64,000 bases of DNA, taken from contig JAUJYN010000063.1 in NCBI GenBank assembly GCA_030737835.1, positions 139,352 to 203,351 on the forward strand, written 5' to 3'. How positions within the stretch are numbered: position 1 is the first letter of the stretch; each line of letters begins with the position of its first letter. This document shows positions 19,386-30,368 of the stretch, in pieces. Made by a program: the position numbers and the translations under genes. The DNA is from Acorus gramineus (Eukaryota > Streptophyta > Magnoliopsida > Acorales > Acoraceae). The notes beneath the pieces are model-generated. The model was not told the origin of the DNA. It saw nothing but the letters and a program-made list of their open reading frames with translations, and made no database searches.

Positions 19386-22300
19386 TGTTATATATGTGTC
19401 ACTTTTTGGCCTGCTGGTAACCATTGGAGCATTTTGGCAGTTTTTGAGTTTTTTTCATTTTTCGATCGGAACCGCAAAATTTTGGACTGTTAGCTATCGT
19501 CCTGAGCTAGAGGACTCCGATTGAAAATCTAACTGCATATTATGTGTCCTGGTACCATTCTAAGCCACTCACAAAAATTTCATCGAATTCCGGTAACGTT
19601 CCAGAAATTTCACAGTTCTGGGGCGTATCCGGGTTTTGACCGATCGAGAAGTCATTGGGAGAGTTGACTCGGTCAAAGTGGGCCCATGACTTGGTCAACC
19701 CTTTTTATCTTTTTGTGTGGTTGGGTTGACCCAAGTCAAACCCACTTAAAACCCCCCCTAACCTCTCTTAGCCCTAATTAAGTTTGGTTAACCCTAATTA
19801 AGTGGGGTTTGACTTATTTAAAGAAAGCTAAAAGTGTTGCCCTACACTATTCATCATCTTCTCAAATCACATTTTCTCTCTCCTCCTCTCTCTTTTTCAA
19901 GCTTTTGAGCCCCTTGGAGTGCCCAAACCTTAAAACCTAAAACATAGAAAGGGTAGATCCGGTCCCGATCTACACCCCGGTGGTTTCAAATCCGGATTCC
20001 GGCGTGTCTTGCCCTTTCTTCCGCCCTCTCTTCTCCTCAGATCTGAGCCATTTCGGAGGTGGGAAGGGGTCTTGGTGGTGGAGACCCTTGGAGAGGCGTT
20101 TCGGTGCGCGGAGAGCAACCGAACATCCCTTCCTTCCCTTGGTAAGCTCTTTTTCCTCTTCTTTTTGACTTAGATGCTTGTTAGGAGGGTGGTTTTGAGG
20201 TTGGGTGGTGGTCGGCGGCTGTGGGTGGCTGTCGGAGGTGGTTGGGGGCGGTCGGAGGCCATTGGTGGCCGGTGGTTGGTGGTGGAGGTGCTCGGACAGG
20301 GTGGGTTGCTGTCTCGGGCAGGTCGGTAGCACAGGCAGCAAGCAGCGCAGCAGGCTGGGCGCGCGCGCGCGTGCGCGCGGACGTGCGCGGGGGCGTGCGC
20401 CCGGGTGGAGCTGGAGAGCGTGCTGGGCGCGCATGCCGGGCGCTGGGCGCGGGTATGCTGGGCGCTGGTCGTGGGGCGATGGGGCGCTGCGTGTAGGGCG
20501 CCGTGCGGGGTGCGCGCGGAGCGCTGCGCAGGGGTGCAGGCGCGCTGTGCGCGCGCGGTGAGTCGGTGGAGTGCTGGGCGAGCAGGGGTGCGCGCGGGTG
20601 GCGCGCGGGGCGAGGCGCGGGGTGCGAGGCGTGCGGGGTGCGCGCGGCAGCTGCGATGGGGCGCAGTGGGCGCGTGGTGCACCCGGGTGGCTCGGCAGCA
20701 TGTCCAGGCGTGCGGGCAGGGGCCCGGCGGTGCGCCTGGGTGCACGGGCTGAGGCGCGGCGGCGCATCCGGGGGCGGGTGGCCGTGCGGGTGGTTGCCGG
20801 GGGTGCGGGAGTGAGTCGGGGTGCTCGGGCTAGCGTGCGTACGGGCCGTATGTACGTTTGCCCGAGTGTTGGGTATTTATTTGTGTATTTTTGAGTATTT
20901 TGTAGTATTTGTGTATTTTACTCACCGGGTTGATTACCCTGTCTTGCAGATCCTGACGGACGGTCGCGCGACGACCCGGTTACCGGTGAGTGGGACAACC
21001 CAACCCAGTTGGGAGGCGCTACATGCACTTGGGCGTGTACCGTCCTCCCCTGGGGCACATAGTTAATATTAACTGTTATATTGTAATCCATGCAAGCATG
21101 ACTAATGTGTAGAATGCATGCCACCCTAGACTTGTATGTTAGGGACTTGCACCCTTAGGATATGTGCATGAGCCGTGCATCCTGTCACCTCGTTATCATG
21201 CTAGGAAAGCCCTGACCTATGCATGCGTCCTATTAGTTTGATTTATTTAATTAAATGCAAGCTTGTGATATTGTTAGCATGCCTTGGGGAATATAAGGGG
21301 GCCTTGCGAGGTAAACATTGAGACCCGGGCTAGGGTACTCCGTGTTCCTTGTTTGGTTGGCGGGATGTCCTATATCGGGACCTCAGGTTGCCCTCCCAAG
21401 GTCTCTTTTCCTCATTATTATCTTATGTATTCCCCGCATCTTGGTTATGCGCGCTGGAGGAATTCTGAAGAATTCAAGACATTAGAGTTGTAGAGATGTG
21501 TTGTCAGCGGATCCGAGTGGATCATATGCGATGGATAGGCTGTTCTGTTCCCTTCGTTGGATCCGTGTAGAGACTACCTCAGCGTTAGAAAGGTCGTCCC
21601 GTGCAGGGGCTCCCATCAGTAGGCACCTCCTGATTTGGTAGACGGACTGTGCTGAATGTGGGAGTGGCCAAACGACCTACGGAGTGGGGAGAGACTATCG
21701 GTGGACCAAGGGTGACCAACAGCCTAGTCAGTCCCAAGAGCCTATGTCACCTATTGAGGGGTGAGGGTGAGGGTGTGGTGGGCCGGCGATGTGGCGACCC
21801 ACTGGATTGTGTAAGGATGATTATCAGCCTATTAAGTCCCAACATCCTTTGTCACCTATTGAGGGGTGAGGGTGAGGGTGAGGGTATGGTGGTTCGGCGA
21901 TGTAACGAACCCCCGGATTTGTGTTGTTTATGCCATTTTGAGGCTAGTGACTTGATTAAATGTGGTTAATATAAACCCTGATGCATGGGTTGTGCTATTC
22001 ACTGAGCGTGTGGCTCACCCCTCGCATAATTATTTTCTCCAGTGATTACCGAGGCGGACTTGAAGGAGGAGCTTCCCGAGCGACTACACCAGTAGCGGAG
22101 TAGCGCCACGTCCCTCGAGTTTTGAGGCCATCAGCATCCTTCCTTTTGATTGTATGTATATATTTCTGTGCTTGGGCACCTAGTATGGATTGTATTTGGA
22201 TGTATTGTGGATATATTGGCTCTCACAGGACATATGATTATGTATCGAGTCTGTAAAGTGTTGTTGATTTACAGATTCAGTCTTTTTAGCTTCCGCATTT

Positions 22301-22445
22301 CTGTGTATACATCATGTCAGCCTCTTTGTTGTCTGTGTTGTCTTTTTAGCTGTTGTTTATGGTATATTATTGATCTCCTGTATTGACTGCTGATATCATG
22401 TATACCCTTGCCGCGTCCCGGGGACGGCCGCCCTGGGGCGTGACA
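19386..22445 (+). repeat. A2 5' LTR (3060 bp)
   Basis: TGTTATATATGTG...GGGCGTGACA. U3 has W-boxes (19637-19815). A TATA-like TTATTTAAAG lies at 19814, a donor-like TTGGTAAGC at 20140-20148, a GCGC tract at 20356-20770, the mini-exon-like segment at 20950-20985, a shared ~105-bp module at 21297-21404, (GGGTGA)n G-tracts near 21760 and 21865, and an acceptor-like CTCCAG near 22040. Confidence 0.92.
19814..19823 (+). promoter_or_regulatory. A2 5' LTR TATA-like element
   Basis: TTATTTAAAG lies upstream of a pyrimidine-rich TTCATCATCTTCTC stretch and is conserved at 27806-27815 in the 3' LTR. It is the likely core promoter, inferred from position and AT-richness. Confidence 0.5.
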
Positions 22446-22450
22446 AAAGT

Positions 22451-22462
22451 TGGTATCAGAGC
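22451..22462 (+). other. A2 primer-binding site (initiator-Met tRNA)
   Basis: TGGTATCAGAGC lies five bases after the 5' LTR end. It is complementary to the 3' end of initiator-Met tRNA, the standard plant retrotransposon primer. Confidence 0.92.
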
Positions 22463-22565
22463 CTGGTCCTGTCAGAGCCAATTGTCTTCTTTTTCGTAGA
22501 GATGAGTCCTAGGATTTCTATATGAGTATTCTGATCCTAGTGTCTGGTTTTCTTAGGTTGCTGAT

Positions 22566-23738
22566 ATGCCTCCTCGCAGAGGACGGCGCGGACGTGGTCC
22601 CTCTCGACCTTTGGAGGTCTCCGGACCTACCAGAGGCGAGGATGCTATTGGTGAGTCCTCAGCCGTGAGGCCAGGATCAGCGCAGGAGCCTCCTGCCTGG
22701 GAGCGCGCGTTTGCGCGGATAGCTGATTTGGTGGAGACGCAGACCAGGGCATTGGAGGCCCAGACCAGAGTGTTGGCAGATCAGGCACGGGAGATTCAGG
22801 AGCTGCGGGCGGCCCGCGAGGCAGTTCCGCAGGTTCCCTTGGTGGCAGATCCACCTGTGGTACCCGATGTACCCCCAGTCCCCGTGGTGGTCCCGGCGGT
22901 CAGAGTTCAGGATCCCCAGGAGAGGGAGGTGGGGCTAGAGGCTGCAGCGAGGGTGCAGCAGAGTGGCCTCTCAGCCTTTCTGAAGCTCCACCCTCCGGAG
23001 TTCCAGGGTCAGACGGAGGACCCCCTTGCTCCAGAGAGATGGTTGATGGAGGTGGATACCATCTTCTCGACCATGCTTTGCACCGACCGCCAGCGAGTCT
23101 CCCTGGCCACTTTTATGCTGAAGGGTAGCGCCGCCGACTGGTGGGCTACTAGATCAGTGGACATCCCGGAGGGATTGGAGCAGCTTACATGGGCGGGATT
23201 CTGGAGGTATTTCTTGGAGGAGTACTTCCCCTTCTCGACGCGACAGATAGTGATGCAGGAGTTTGAGCAGCTGACTCAGGGCACTATGTCTGTCGCTGAC
23301 TACTCCACGCGCTTCACGAGGCTGTCCAGATTCGCTCCAGCTTTGGTGATGGACGAGGAGACGAGGTGCCGTCGATTCGAGCTCGGTCTCAGCAGTGCCA
23401 TTCGGGTGCACGTCACCTCCCAGGCTTTCTCGAGGTACTCCGACTTAGTGTCTCGAGCGAAGACAGTTGAGCGAGACCTCGGGATCCTCGTGAGGGCTTC
23501 GACCTCTTCGGCAGACCAGAGGCCACCCAGGAGCCAGGACCAGGGACAAAGAAGAGGCCCCGCTTTGAGCAGTCAGCGGCTGCCTCTCCTCCAGCAGATG
23601 CGGTGCCAGCGCGAGGTCCAGCACCCATCGCAGCAGTGCCAGTCCAGGCGAGGCGACCAGAGACGAGGCGCTGTTATCACTGTCAGCGCGTCGGGCATAT
23701 TCTGTATAATTGCCCCGACGCTGGCCGACCCAGAGTGA
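22566..23738 (+). CDS. A2 gag (capsid), frameshifted before the zinc knuckle
   Basis: MPPRRGRRGRG start with an Arg-rich N-terminus, a heptad-like ETQTRALEAQTRVLADQ, a Pro/Val-rich linker, then capsid motifs LSAFLKLHPPEF, ADWWATRSVDIPEG and FEQLTQGTMSVADYSTRF. It would form virus-like particles. The last ~60 codons (from about 23550) are out of frame; the real zinc knuckle is in the next frame from about 23603. The ATG lies 104 bp after the PBS. Confidence 0.85.
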   Translation: MPPRRGRRGRGPSRPLEVSGPTRGEDAIGESSAVRPGSAQEPPAWERAFARIADLVETQTRALEAQTRVLADQAREIQELRAAREAVPQVPLVADPPVVPDVPPVPVVVPAVRVQDPQEREVGLEAAARVQQSGLSAFLKLHPPEFQGQTEDPLAPERWLMEVDTIFSTMLCTDRQRVSLATFMLKGSAADWWATRSVDIPEGLEQLTWAGFWRYFLEEYFPFSTRQIVMQEFEQLTQGTMSVADYSTRFTRLSRFAPALVMDEETRCRRFELGLSSAIRVHVTSQAFSRYSDLVSRAKTVERDLGILVRASTSSADQRPPRSQDQGQRRGPALSSQRLPLLQQMRCQREVQHPSQQCQSRRGDQRRGAVITVSASGIFCIIAPTLADPE

Positions 23739-24060
23739 TGCCTCCGCAGCAGCAGCAGCAGTTGCAGCAGCAGCCGTTTCAGCAGCCGCAGCAGCCTCAG
23801 CGCGCCGTTTCAGCAGCGCCAGCCGCAGCAGCAGCCTCAGCGTCAGCAGCAGCAGCCACAGGGTGGCCGTGCTGATCAGAGGAGGCAGCCAGCGCAGCCG
23901 GCGAGGCGTGCCCCTGCTCCTCAGCCTCAGTTCGTCAGGGCCGAGTGGCAGCGCTTTCGGCAGAGGAGGCACAGGCATCAGGCAGCGTGGTCAGAGGTAC
24001 TGTTCAGATCTCCCAGCTTCCTGCTTATGTATTGTTTGATTCCGGAGCCACCACTCGTTC
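23603..24060 (+). pseudogene. A2 gag zinc knuckle, Gln-rich linker, protease active site
   Basis: CYHCQRVGHILYNC is the gag knuckle. A CAG/CAA-rich stretch follows (23745-23870) with another shift, then AALSAEEAQ and the aspartic protease motif LFDSGAT near 24036-24056. A frame change right after the active site separates it from the rest of the protease. Confidence 0.8.
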
Positions 24061-24569
24061 GTGTCTCCCGCTTTCGCGAGACGGACGGGCGTGGCGTCCG
24101 CTCCTTGGATGCTATCTTGGAGATATCATTGCCCGTGGGAGACCATATTCTCCTCAGTTCTGTGTACCGAGGGTGTACGGTAGAGGTCGCGGAGCATGAG
24201 TTTCCAGTGGAGCTGGTGGAGCTCGCGATGACGGACTTTGATGCCATCCTGGGAATGGATTGGCTTGCAGCTAGTCATGCCAGCATCGACTGCTTTGCCA
24301 AGTTAGTGTCGTTCCACCTTCCGGGTCGGAGGTCCTTCCAGGTCGTAGGCGATCGTGACGTAGCTCCTTTGGGGTTCGTGTCGTCCATGCAGGTGTGGAG
24401 ACTCCTTCAGGGAGGATGCGAGGGCTTTCTAGCTTATATTGCTCAGGAGGATGCACCGCTGCAGGCAGATATCAGTCAGACTCCGGTCGTGGCAGAGTAT
24501 CCCGAGGTTTTCCCGATGATCTTCCGGGATTACCGCCGGATCGCGCGATCGAGTTTGAGATCAATCTGA
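24027..24569 (+). pseudogene. A2 protease C-terminal part and protease-RT linker
   Basis: It encodes [13 protein letters not shown], the second conserved block [16 protein letters not shown] and the linker [15 protein letters not shown]. It is frameshifted near 24515, where the sequence FPDD enters the pol frame, and the final ~17 codons are noise. Confidence 0.8.
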
Positions 24570-27190
24570 TTCCGGGGACCGAGCCGATTTCGAGAGCTCC
24601 GTACCGGATGGCCCCTGCAGAGCTGAGGGTGCTCAAGGAGCAGTTGGAGGAGTTGCTGGAGAAGGGCTTCGCACGTCCGAGTGTTTCTCCGTGGGGAGCC
24701 CCTGTCCTGTTCGTCCGGAAGAAGGACGGTTCGCTGCGGCTGTGTATTGATTACAGGCAGCTGAATAAACGGACAGTGAAGAACAAGTACCCGTTGCCGC
24801 GGATCGACGATCTGTTTGACCAGCTCCAGGGAGCGCGTGTCTTTTCCAAGATCGATCTCCGCTCGGGGTACTACCAGCTGAAGATCCGGGAGTCAGACAT
24901 CTCGAAGACGGCCTTTCGCACCCGGTATGGGCACTACGAGTTCAGAGTACTGCCATTCGGGTTGACGAACGCGCCGGCGGCCTTCATGGATCTGATGAAC
25001 CGGGTATTTCGGCCCTTCCTCGACTCCTTTGTGGTAGTATTCATCGATGACATATTGGTGTACTCGAGGAGTCTTGAGGAGCACGCTCACCATCTTCGCA
25101 CTGTCTTGGAGACTTTGGCCAGACATCAGTTGTTCGCCAAGTTCAGCAAGTGCGAGTTCTGGTTGGAGCGTATGGCCTTTCTGGGCCATGTGATTTCCGG
25201 TGAGGGCATAGCTGTGGACCCGGAGAAGACGCTCGCCGTGTCGAATTGGCGTCGACCGTCGAACCCCACAGAGATTCGGAGCTTCTTGGGCTTGGCGGGT
25301 TATTACAGGAGGTTTGTCGAGGGTTTCTCGAAGATAGCCGTTCCTCTTACCCGCCTCACTCGGAAGGATGTTCGGTTCGAGTGGTCCCCTGCTTGCGAGG
25401 AGAGCTTCCAGGAGCTGAAGCGAAGGGGCACCTCAGCGCCAGTTCTTACCCTTCCGTCTGGGAGTGGTGGGTTCGCAGTTTACACAGATGCATCGCAGTT
25501 GGGTGTGGGTTGCGTCCTGATGCAGCACGGTAAGGTTGTGGCTTACGCGTCTCGTCAGTTGAAGCCCCATGAGCAGAATTACCCCACCCATGACCTTGAG
25601 TTGGCAGCGATCATCTTTGCGCTGAAGATGTGGAGGCATTACCTCTATGGAGAGGAGTTCGAGCTCTTTACTGATCATAAGAGCTTGACATATCTGCAGT
25701 CCCAGCCGGAGCTCAACATGCGTCAGAGACGTTGGGTTGAGTTCCTGACGGACTACGATTGTGACATCGCTTACCATCCGGGTAAGGCGAATGTCGTTGC
25801 AGATGCGCTCAGTAGGCAGCCCTTGGGCATGGCCGCCCACATGGCTGTCCGTCGTTGGAGGCTTCTGGAGGAGGCCGCTTGCTGGATCAGTGTTCGAGAG
25901 ACTCCTGCGGGTGGCTTTTTGGCCAGGCTGGTGGTGCAGCCAGTCCTTCTCGAGATCCGCACGGCTCAGGCTCAGGATCCGCATTTTATAGTCCTCTCTG
26001 AAGGCGTCGCCCGGGGCGAGCGTCCGGACTACCAGATTCGCGCGGACGGGATCCTGCGATTCAGAGGCCGAGTGTGCATTCCCGACGACGCAGAGCTGAA
26101 GCGGAAGATTCTGGACGAGGCCCATCGCTCGAGGTACACAGTGCATCCTGGTGGCACGAAGATGTACAGGGGCCTTCGTCGCGGCTACTGGTGGCGCGGG
26201 ATGAAGACGGATATTGCCCGTTTCGTTGCCCGATGCCTAGTATGCCAGCAGGTGAAGTCGGAGCATCAGCGCCCTGCGGGGAAGCTGCAGTCCATTGAGA
26301 TCCCTCAGTGGAAGTGGGAGCAGATCACCATGGACTTCGTCTCGGGTTTGCCGAGGTCACGTTCGGGTCGCGATGCCATCTGGGTGATCGTCGACCGGCT
26401 GACGAAGTCTGCTCATTTCCTCCCCATCCGACTCACCGATTCTCTGGACACCCTGGCGCAGTTATTTGTCTCCGAGATTGTCCGTCTCCATGGCACTCCA
26501 GTCAGCATCATTTCTGATCGAGACGCGCGTTTTACTTCGAGGTTCTGGCGTAGCCTCCAGCACGCCCTTGGTACGAACCTCCATTTCAGTACAGCGTTTC
26601 ATCCGCAGACGGACGGCCAGTCGGAGAGGACGATCCAGACTCTTGAGGACATGCTGCGGGCCTGTGTTCTCGATTTTGGGGGCAGTTGGGAGAGGCACCT
26701 TCCGTTGGTGGAGTTTGCCTACAACAACAGCTACCACTCGAGCATCCGGATGGCTCCTTACGAGGCACTTTATGGCCGCAGCTGCAGGTCCCCCCTGTGT
26801 TGGGACGAGGTCGGAGAGCGCCAGTTAGAGGGACCAGAGATCGTTCACCAGACCTCAGAGATGGTGAAGACGATTCGCGAGCGTATCCGAGTCGCTCAGA
26901 GTCGTCAGAAGTGCTACGCCGACCGTCGTCGCCGTGAGCTCACCTTCGAGGTTGGTGACCATGTGTTCTTGAAGGTGTCCCCGATGAAGGGCATCTTCCG
27001 ATTCGGTGTGCGGGGCAAGCTGAGTCCGCGTTTCATTGGGCCGTTCCTCATCCTCGAGCGAGTTGGAGAGGTGGCCTATCGCATAGCTCTGCCCCCACAG
27101 TTGGCTCAGGCCCATGACGTCTTCCATGTCTCGCAGCTGAGGCGATATGTCCACGATCCTGCTCACATCATTCCGTTCGAGCCGGATTGA
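24395..27190 (+). CDS. A2 pol: reverse transcriptase, RNase H, integrase
   Basis: The first ~40 codons are an out-of-frame lead; homology starts at FPDDLPGL (~24515). [35 protein letters not shown]. RNase H: VYTDAS, DLELAAI, FTDHKSL, ADALSR. Integrase: HHCC zinc finger (H-x3-H-like HRSRYTVH...CLVCQQ), core with [16 protein letters not shown] and [11 protein letters not shown] (D,D,E), then a GPF-type motif [13 protein letters not shown]. This is the longest open pol frame in the window, and all catalytic residues that can be checked are present. The stop at 27188 comes just before the chromodomain. Confidence 0.92.
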   Translation: METPSGRMRGLSSLYCSGGCTAAGRYQSDSGRGRVSRGFPDDLPGLPPDRAIEFEINLIPGTEPISRAPYRMAPAELRVLKEQLEELLEKGFARPSVSPWGAPVLFVRKKDGSLRLCIDYRQLNKRTVKNKYPLPRIDDLFDQLQGARVFSKIDLRSGYYQLKIRESDISKTAFRTRYGHYEFRVLPFGLTNAPAAFMDLMNRVFRPFLDSFVVVFIDDILVYSRSLEEHAHHLRTVLETLARHQLFAKFSKCEFWLERMAFLGHVISGEGIAVDPEKTLAVSNWRRPSNPTEIRSFLGLAGYYRRFVEGFSKIAVPLTRLTRKDVRFEWSPACEESFQELKRRGTSAPVLTLPSGSGGFAVYTDASQLGVGCVLMQHGKVVAYASRQLKPHEQNYPTHDLELAAIIFALKMWRHYLYGEEFELFTDHKSLTYLQSQPELNMRQRRWVEFLTDYDCDIAYHPGKANVVADALSRQPLGMAAHMAVRRWRLLEEAACWISVRETPAGGFLARLVVQPVLLEIRTAQAQDPHFIVLSEGVARGERPDYQIRADGILRFRGRVCIPDDAELKRKILDEAHRSRYTVHPGGTKMYRGLRRGYWWRGMKTDIARFVARCLVCQQVKSEHQRPAGKLQSIEIPQWKWEQITMDFVSGLPRSRSGRDAIWVIVDRLTKSAHFLPIRLTDSLDTLAQLFVSEIVRLHGTPVSIISDRDARFTSRFWRSLQHALGTNLHFSTAFHPQTDGQSERTIQTLEDMLRACVLDFGGSWERHLPLVEFAYNNSYHSSIRMAPYEALYGRSCRSPLCWDEVGERQLEGPEIVHQTSEMVKTIRERIRVAQSRQKCYADRRRRELTFEVGDHVFLKVSPMKGIFRFGVRGKLSPRFIGPFLILERVGEVAYRIALPPQLAQAHDVFHVSQLRRYVHDPAHIIPFEPD

Positions 27191-27335
27191 GATCCTGGAC
27201 CGCCGCGAGAAGAGGCTCCGCACCAAGACCGTCCAGCTGGTCAAGGTGCGATGGCAGCACCGTTCCGGTGCCGAGGCCACTTGGGAGCTCGAGGACGCCA
27301 TGCGTGACGCGTATCCGCATCTTTTCCCTTCTTAG
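27188..27335 (+). pseudogene. A2 integrase chromodomain tail, in a shifted frame
   Basis: [38 protein letters not shown] resembles the compact chromodomain of Tekay/Del chromoviruses (VKVRW...ATWE). Such domains direct insertion to heterochromatin. It follows the pol stop at 27188-27190 in another frame and ends at 27335; one or more small deletions may have removed the join. Confidence 0.75.
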
Positions 27336-27370
27336 ATGTTCTTGTATTTATTTTGAGGACAAAATTTCCT

Positions 27371-27383
27371 AAGGGGGGGAGAA
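27371..27383 (+). other. A2 polypurine tract
   Basis: AAGGGGGGGAGAA abuts the 3' LTR start TGTTATATATG. The same tract precedes the 3' LTRs of B, B', A3 and (reverse complement) A4. Confidence 0.9.
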
Positions 27384-28368
27384 TGTTATATATGTGTCAC
27401 TTTTTGGCCTGCTGGTAACCATTGGAGCATTTTGGCAGTTTTTGAGTTTTTTTTTTTTTCGATCGGAACCGCAAAATTTTGGACTGTTAGCTATCGTCCT
27501 GAGCTAGAGGACTCCGATTGAAAATCTAACTGCATATTATGTGTCCTGGTGCCATTCTAAGCCACTCACGAAAATTTCATCGAATTCCGGTAACGTTTCA
27601 GAAATTTCACAGTTCCGGGGCGTATCCGGGTTTTGACCGAGCGAGAAGTCATTGGGAGAGTTGACTCGGTCAAAGTGGGCCCATGACTTGGTCAACCCTT
27701 TTTGTTTTTTGTGTGGTTGGGTTGACCCAAGTCAAACCCACTTAAAACCCCTAACCTCTCTTAGCCCTAATTAAGTTTGGTTAACCCTAATTAAGTGGGT
27801 TTGACTTATTTAAAGGAGCTAAAAGGTTGCCCACTATTCATCATCTTCTCAACTCATTTTCTCTCTCCCCCTCTCTCTTTTTCAAGCTTTTGAGCCCCTT
27901 GGAGTGCCCAAACCTTAAAACCCAAAACATAGAAAGGGTAGATCCGGTCCCGATCTACACCCCGGTGTTTTCAAATCCGAATTTCAGCGTGTCTAGCCCT
28001 TTCTTCCGCCCTCTCTTCTCCTCAGATCTGAGCCATTTCGGAGGTGGGAAGAGGTCTTGGTGGTGGAGACCCTTGGAGAGGCGTTTCGGTGCGCGGAGAG
28101 CAACCGAACATCCCTTCCTTCCCATGGTAAGCTCTTTTTCCTCTTTTTTTTGGCTTAGATGCTTGTTAGGAGGGTGGTTTTGAGGTTGGGTGGTGGTCGG
28201 CGGCTGTGGGTGGCTGTTGGTGGTGGTTGGGGGCGGTCGGAGGCCATTGGTGGCCGGTGGTTGGTGGTGGAGGTGCTCGGACAGGGTGGGTTGCTGTCTC
28301 GGGCAGGTCGGCAGCACAGGCAGCAGCACAGGCAGCAAGCAGCGCAGCAGGCTGGGCGCGCGCGCGCG
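27384..28368 (+). repeat. A2 3' LTR, truncated (985 bp)
   Basis: Collinear with the first third of the 5' LTR, including the TATA-like element at 27806 and donor-like ATGGTAAGC near 28124. It stops within the GCGCGC run at about 28368, joining a minus-strand B LTR at GAGAGAGATCAT. Confidence 0.88.
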
Positions 28369-30085
28369 GAGAGAGATCATCTCATGAAGTTGGTCATAGC
28401 TTTGCCCCATTAGCATGGGTGCAACAACTACACCACGCCCTCGAGTCTCGTTGGAAGGGAATATTAGGTAGGTGCCCTTTATTAACCCAGACTTAATCAT
28501 GCTGGATATTTCAATTAATATGGTGGGAGTAGTATTACAATTCTACCTAAGGCATGCCATATTCTATACATCCATACACATTATAGAAATACATGCCCAT
28601 ACTAGAGGAGCGCATGCAACACAGTCATTCATACATGGATACAATACATGCAATATAAGCCTAGCATGCAAGGTATCTAACATATTATAGCTTAAGCATG
28701 GTCATACTACTTATCTACACAAGTAGTATAGCTAGGGTGCCCCATTGATGCGCAACGCACGACTACGCGCGTCGAGCGCATCTCGAGGGGGGATTGGATC
28801 AAACCACTCACCGCAACCCGGGACCTCGCGCATCCCTTCCAACGAGATCTGCAAGGTAAGAGCATCAAATTTGGTGAGTAACATCATAATATAACACTTA
28901 GATATTACTAGAAATACCAAAGACTTAGACATGCACGCATACGGGCTCGCACGCATGCGAGCACGCGTGTACGCATGCATGCCAGAGTGCCCCAGCACCT
29001 ACCCGAGCCCCTGGGCATCCCCGTGCATGCCCCAGCATGCGCACTCGCACCCTGTCGCATGCCTAGGCACGCCCAGACAACCGGCCCCACGCGCGCGCAT
29101 GCTCGCGCGCGCCCTCGCGCACTCGCGCGCACGACCCGCGCGCACCGCGCACGCTGCCAGCATCCGCGCGAACCTGCGCGCTCGCTCCGTGCGCACCCGC
29201 GTTCCCGCGCGCATGCGCACTCGCCCGCCTTCGCCTGCCATTGCCCCTCTACGCGCGCGTCTGCTCACATACCCGCACGGACAGACCCGCGCGCGCGCCC
29301 AGCACTCCCCAACCCTTTTTAACCCCTCCCCCACACTTCTCACTCACCCTAAACCAACTACCTAGCATGCATGACTTCCCAACAACCCCTAAGCCATGAA
29401 AAACCAAAGAAAAGAAGGGGAAGAGCTCACCTAGGGAGGGGGAATGAAAGGGGGAGATTCGGGGGCCCTCGATCCCGTGACCACCTCTACCACCACCACC
29501 ACCTCCACACCCTCCTCAGCCTTCTTTGGCTTGCTCTTCCTCCTTCACCTTCTCCTTCCTTTGCTTCTTCCTCCTCCTCTACACACAAAGAGAGGAAAAA
29601 GAGACCAAGAGAGGGAGAGAAAGAGAGATCCACGAGTAGGGAGAGAGGGGGGAGAGAGAGAGGGCAGAATGGTCATTTCCATGCCTAAATAGTGTTTTGG
29701 GGTGACCATAAGGGGGTGGTGAGGTTAGGGTTAGGCTCACCCTCACTCAACCACTTATTTTTGCTTTATTGGGAAGCGTGCGGAGAAGCACCACACACTC
29801 GAAAATATCTCACCCACCGAAACCCAGTAACGACCAAACCCGGATGCGATTCAGAACTGTATATTTTTCAAAACGTTACCGGAATTCGATGAAATTTTTA
29901 TGGGTAGTACTAAACGGTACCAGGACCCATAATATGCAGTTAGATTTTCAATCAGAGTACTCTAACTCCCGCAGGTGATAAAAGCCAAAATTTTAGCGAC
30001 TCCGATCGAAAAAAGAAAAGGCCCTGAATGACCCAGATGTGATCAAGGCTTAACCGAAATGGCTCCAAATGACACAGGCATAACA
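28369..30085 (-). repeat. Family B LTR, 5' part, minus orientation
   Basis: It is the reverse complement of the first part of a B LTR: TGTTATGCCTGTGTCATTTGG starts at 30085 and runs down to 28369. It contains the GCGC tract (about 29080-29300), a mini-exon-like segment at 28812-28848, and the TTTATTAACCC...GCCATATTC region seen at 31957-32050. It is cut on the left by the junction with A2. Confidence 0.85.
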
Positions 30086-30368
30086 GTAGGCCATTCGTCA
30101 GCTGCGTCTTATTTCCAAAAGAGGAGTTTTAAGTCCAAGAGTTATTCAACCACACTCAACTTGATTAAACCTAGCTTTATATTGATTAATAAACTTATAA
30201 GTATTCAAATTACAAGGCTTTAGGAAGAGGTGGAGACAAGCTTTTGTTAAAGAAACCCTAGAAAAAGAAGACAAGAAGTTATTGTCCGATCTTGTGGGAG
30301 TGTCCGACTACGAAAGGAAAATAGACGGCTCCTCTTGTGGCCGCCGCCCAAAACGATGGCTCATGCAC
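30086..30368. other. 283-bp unique spacer between two divergent B LTR U3 ends
   Basis: AT-rich, with no match to the LTRs by eye and no convincing gene. It contains AAACCCTAG and a GC-rich GGCCGCCGCCC near its right end. It is flanked by LTR starts on both sides, so the two U3 promoters would fire away from it. Confidence 0.6.

Larger units (their letters stand above)
19386..28368 (+). mobile_element. Ty3/gypsy chromovirus A2 (Tekay/Del-like), nearly complete
   Basis: 5' LTR 19386-22445, PBS 22451-22462, gag from 22566, protease, RT, RNase H, integrase and chromodomain to 27335, PPT 27371-27383, and a 3' LTR from 27384 cut at about 28368 in its GCGC tract. It is the best-preserved element here. 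By eye, the first ~270 bp of the two LTRs differ at about five positions plus T-run length, so insertion is fairly recent. A few frame changes disable gag/protease. Confidence 0.92.

Noticed and set aside
21861..21884. (GGGTGA)n and TTAGGG words as interstitial telomere arrays
   Set aside because: The LTR repeat is GGGTGA, not TTTAGGG, and the true TTTAGGG matches (6110, 6564) are only two units long.
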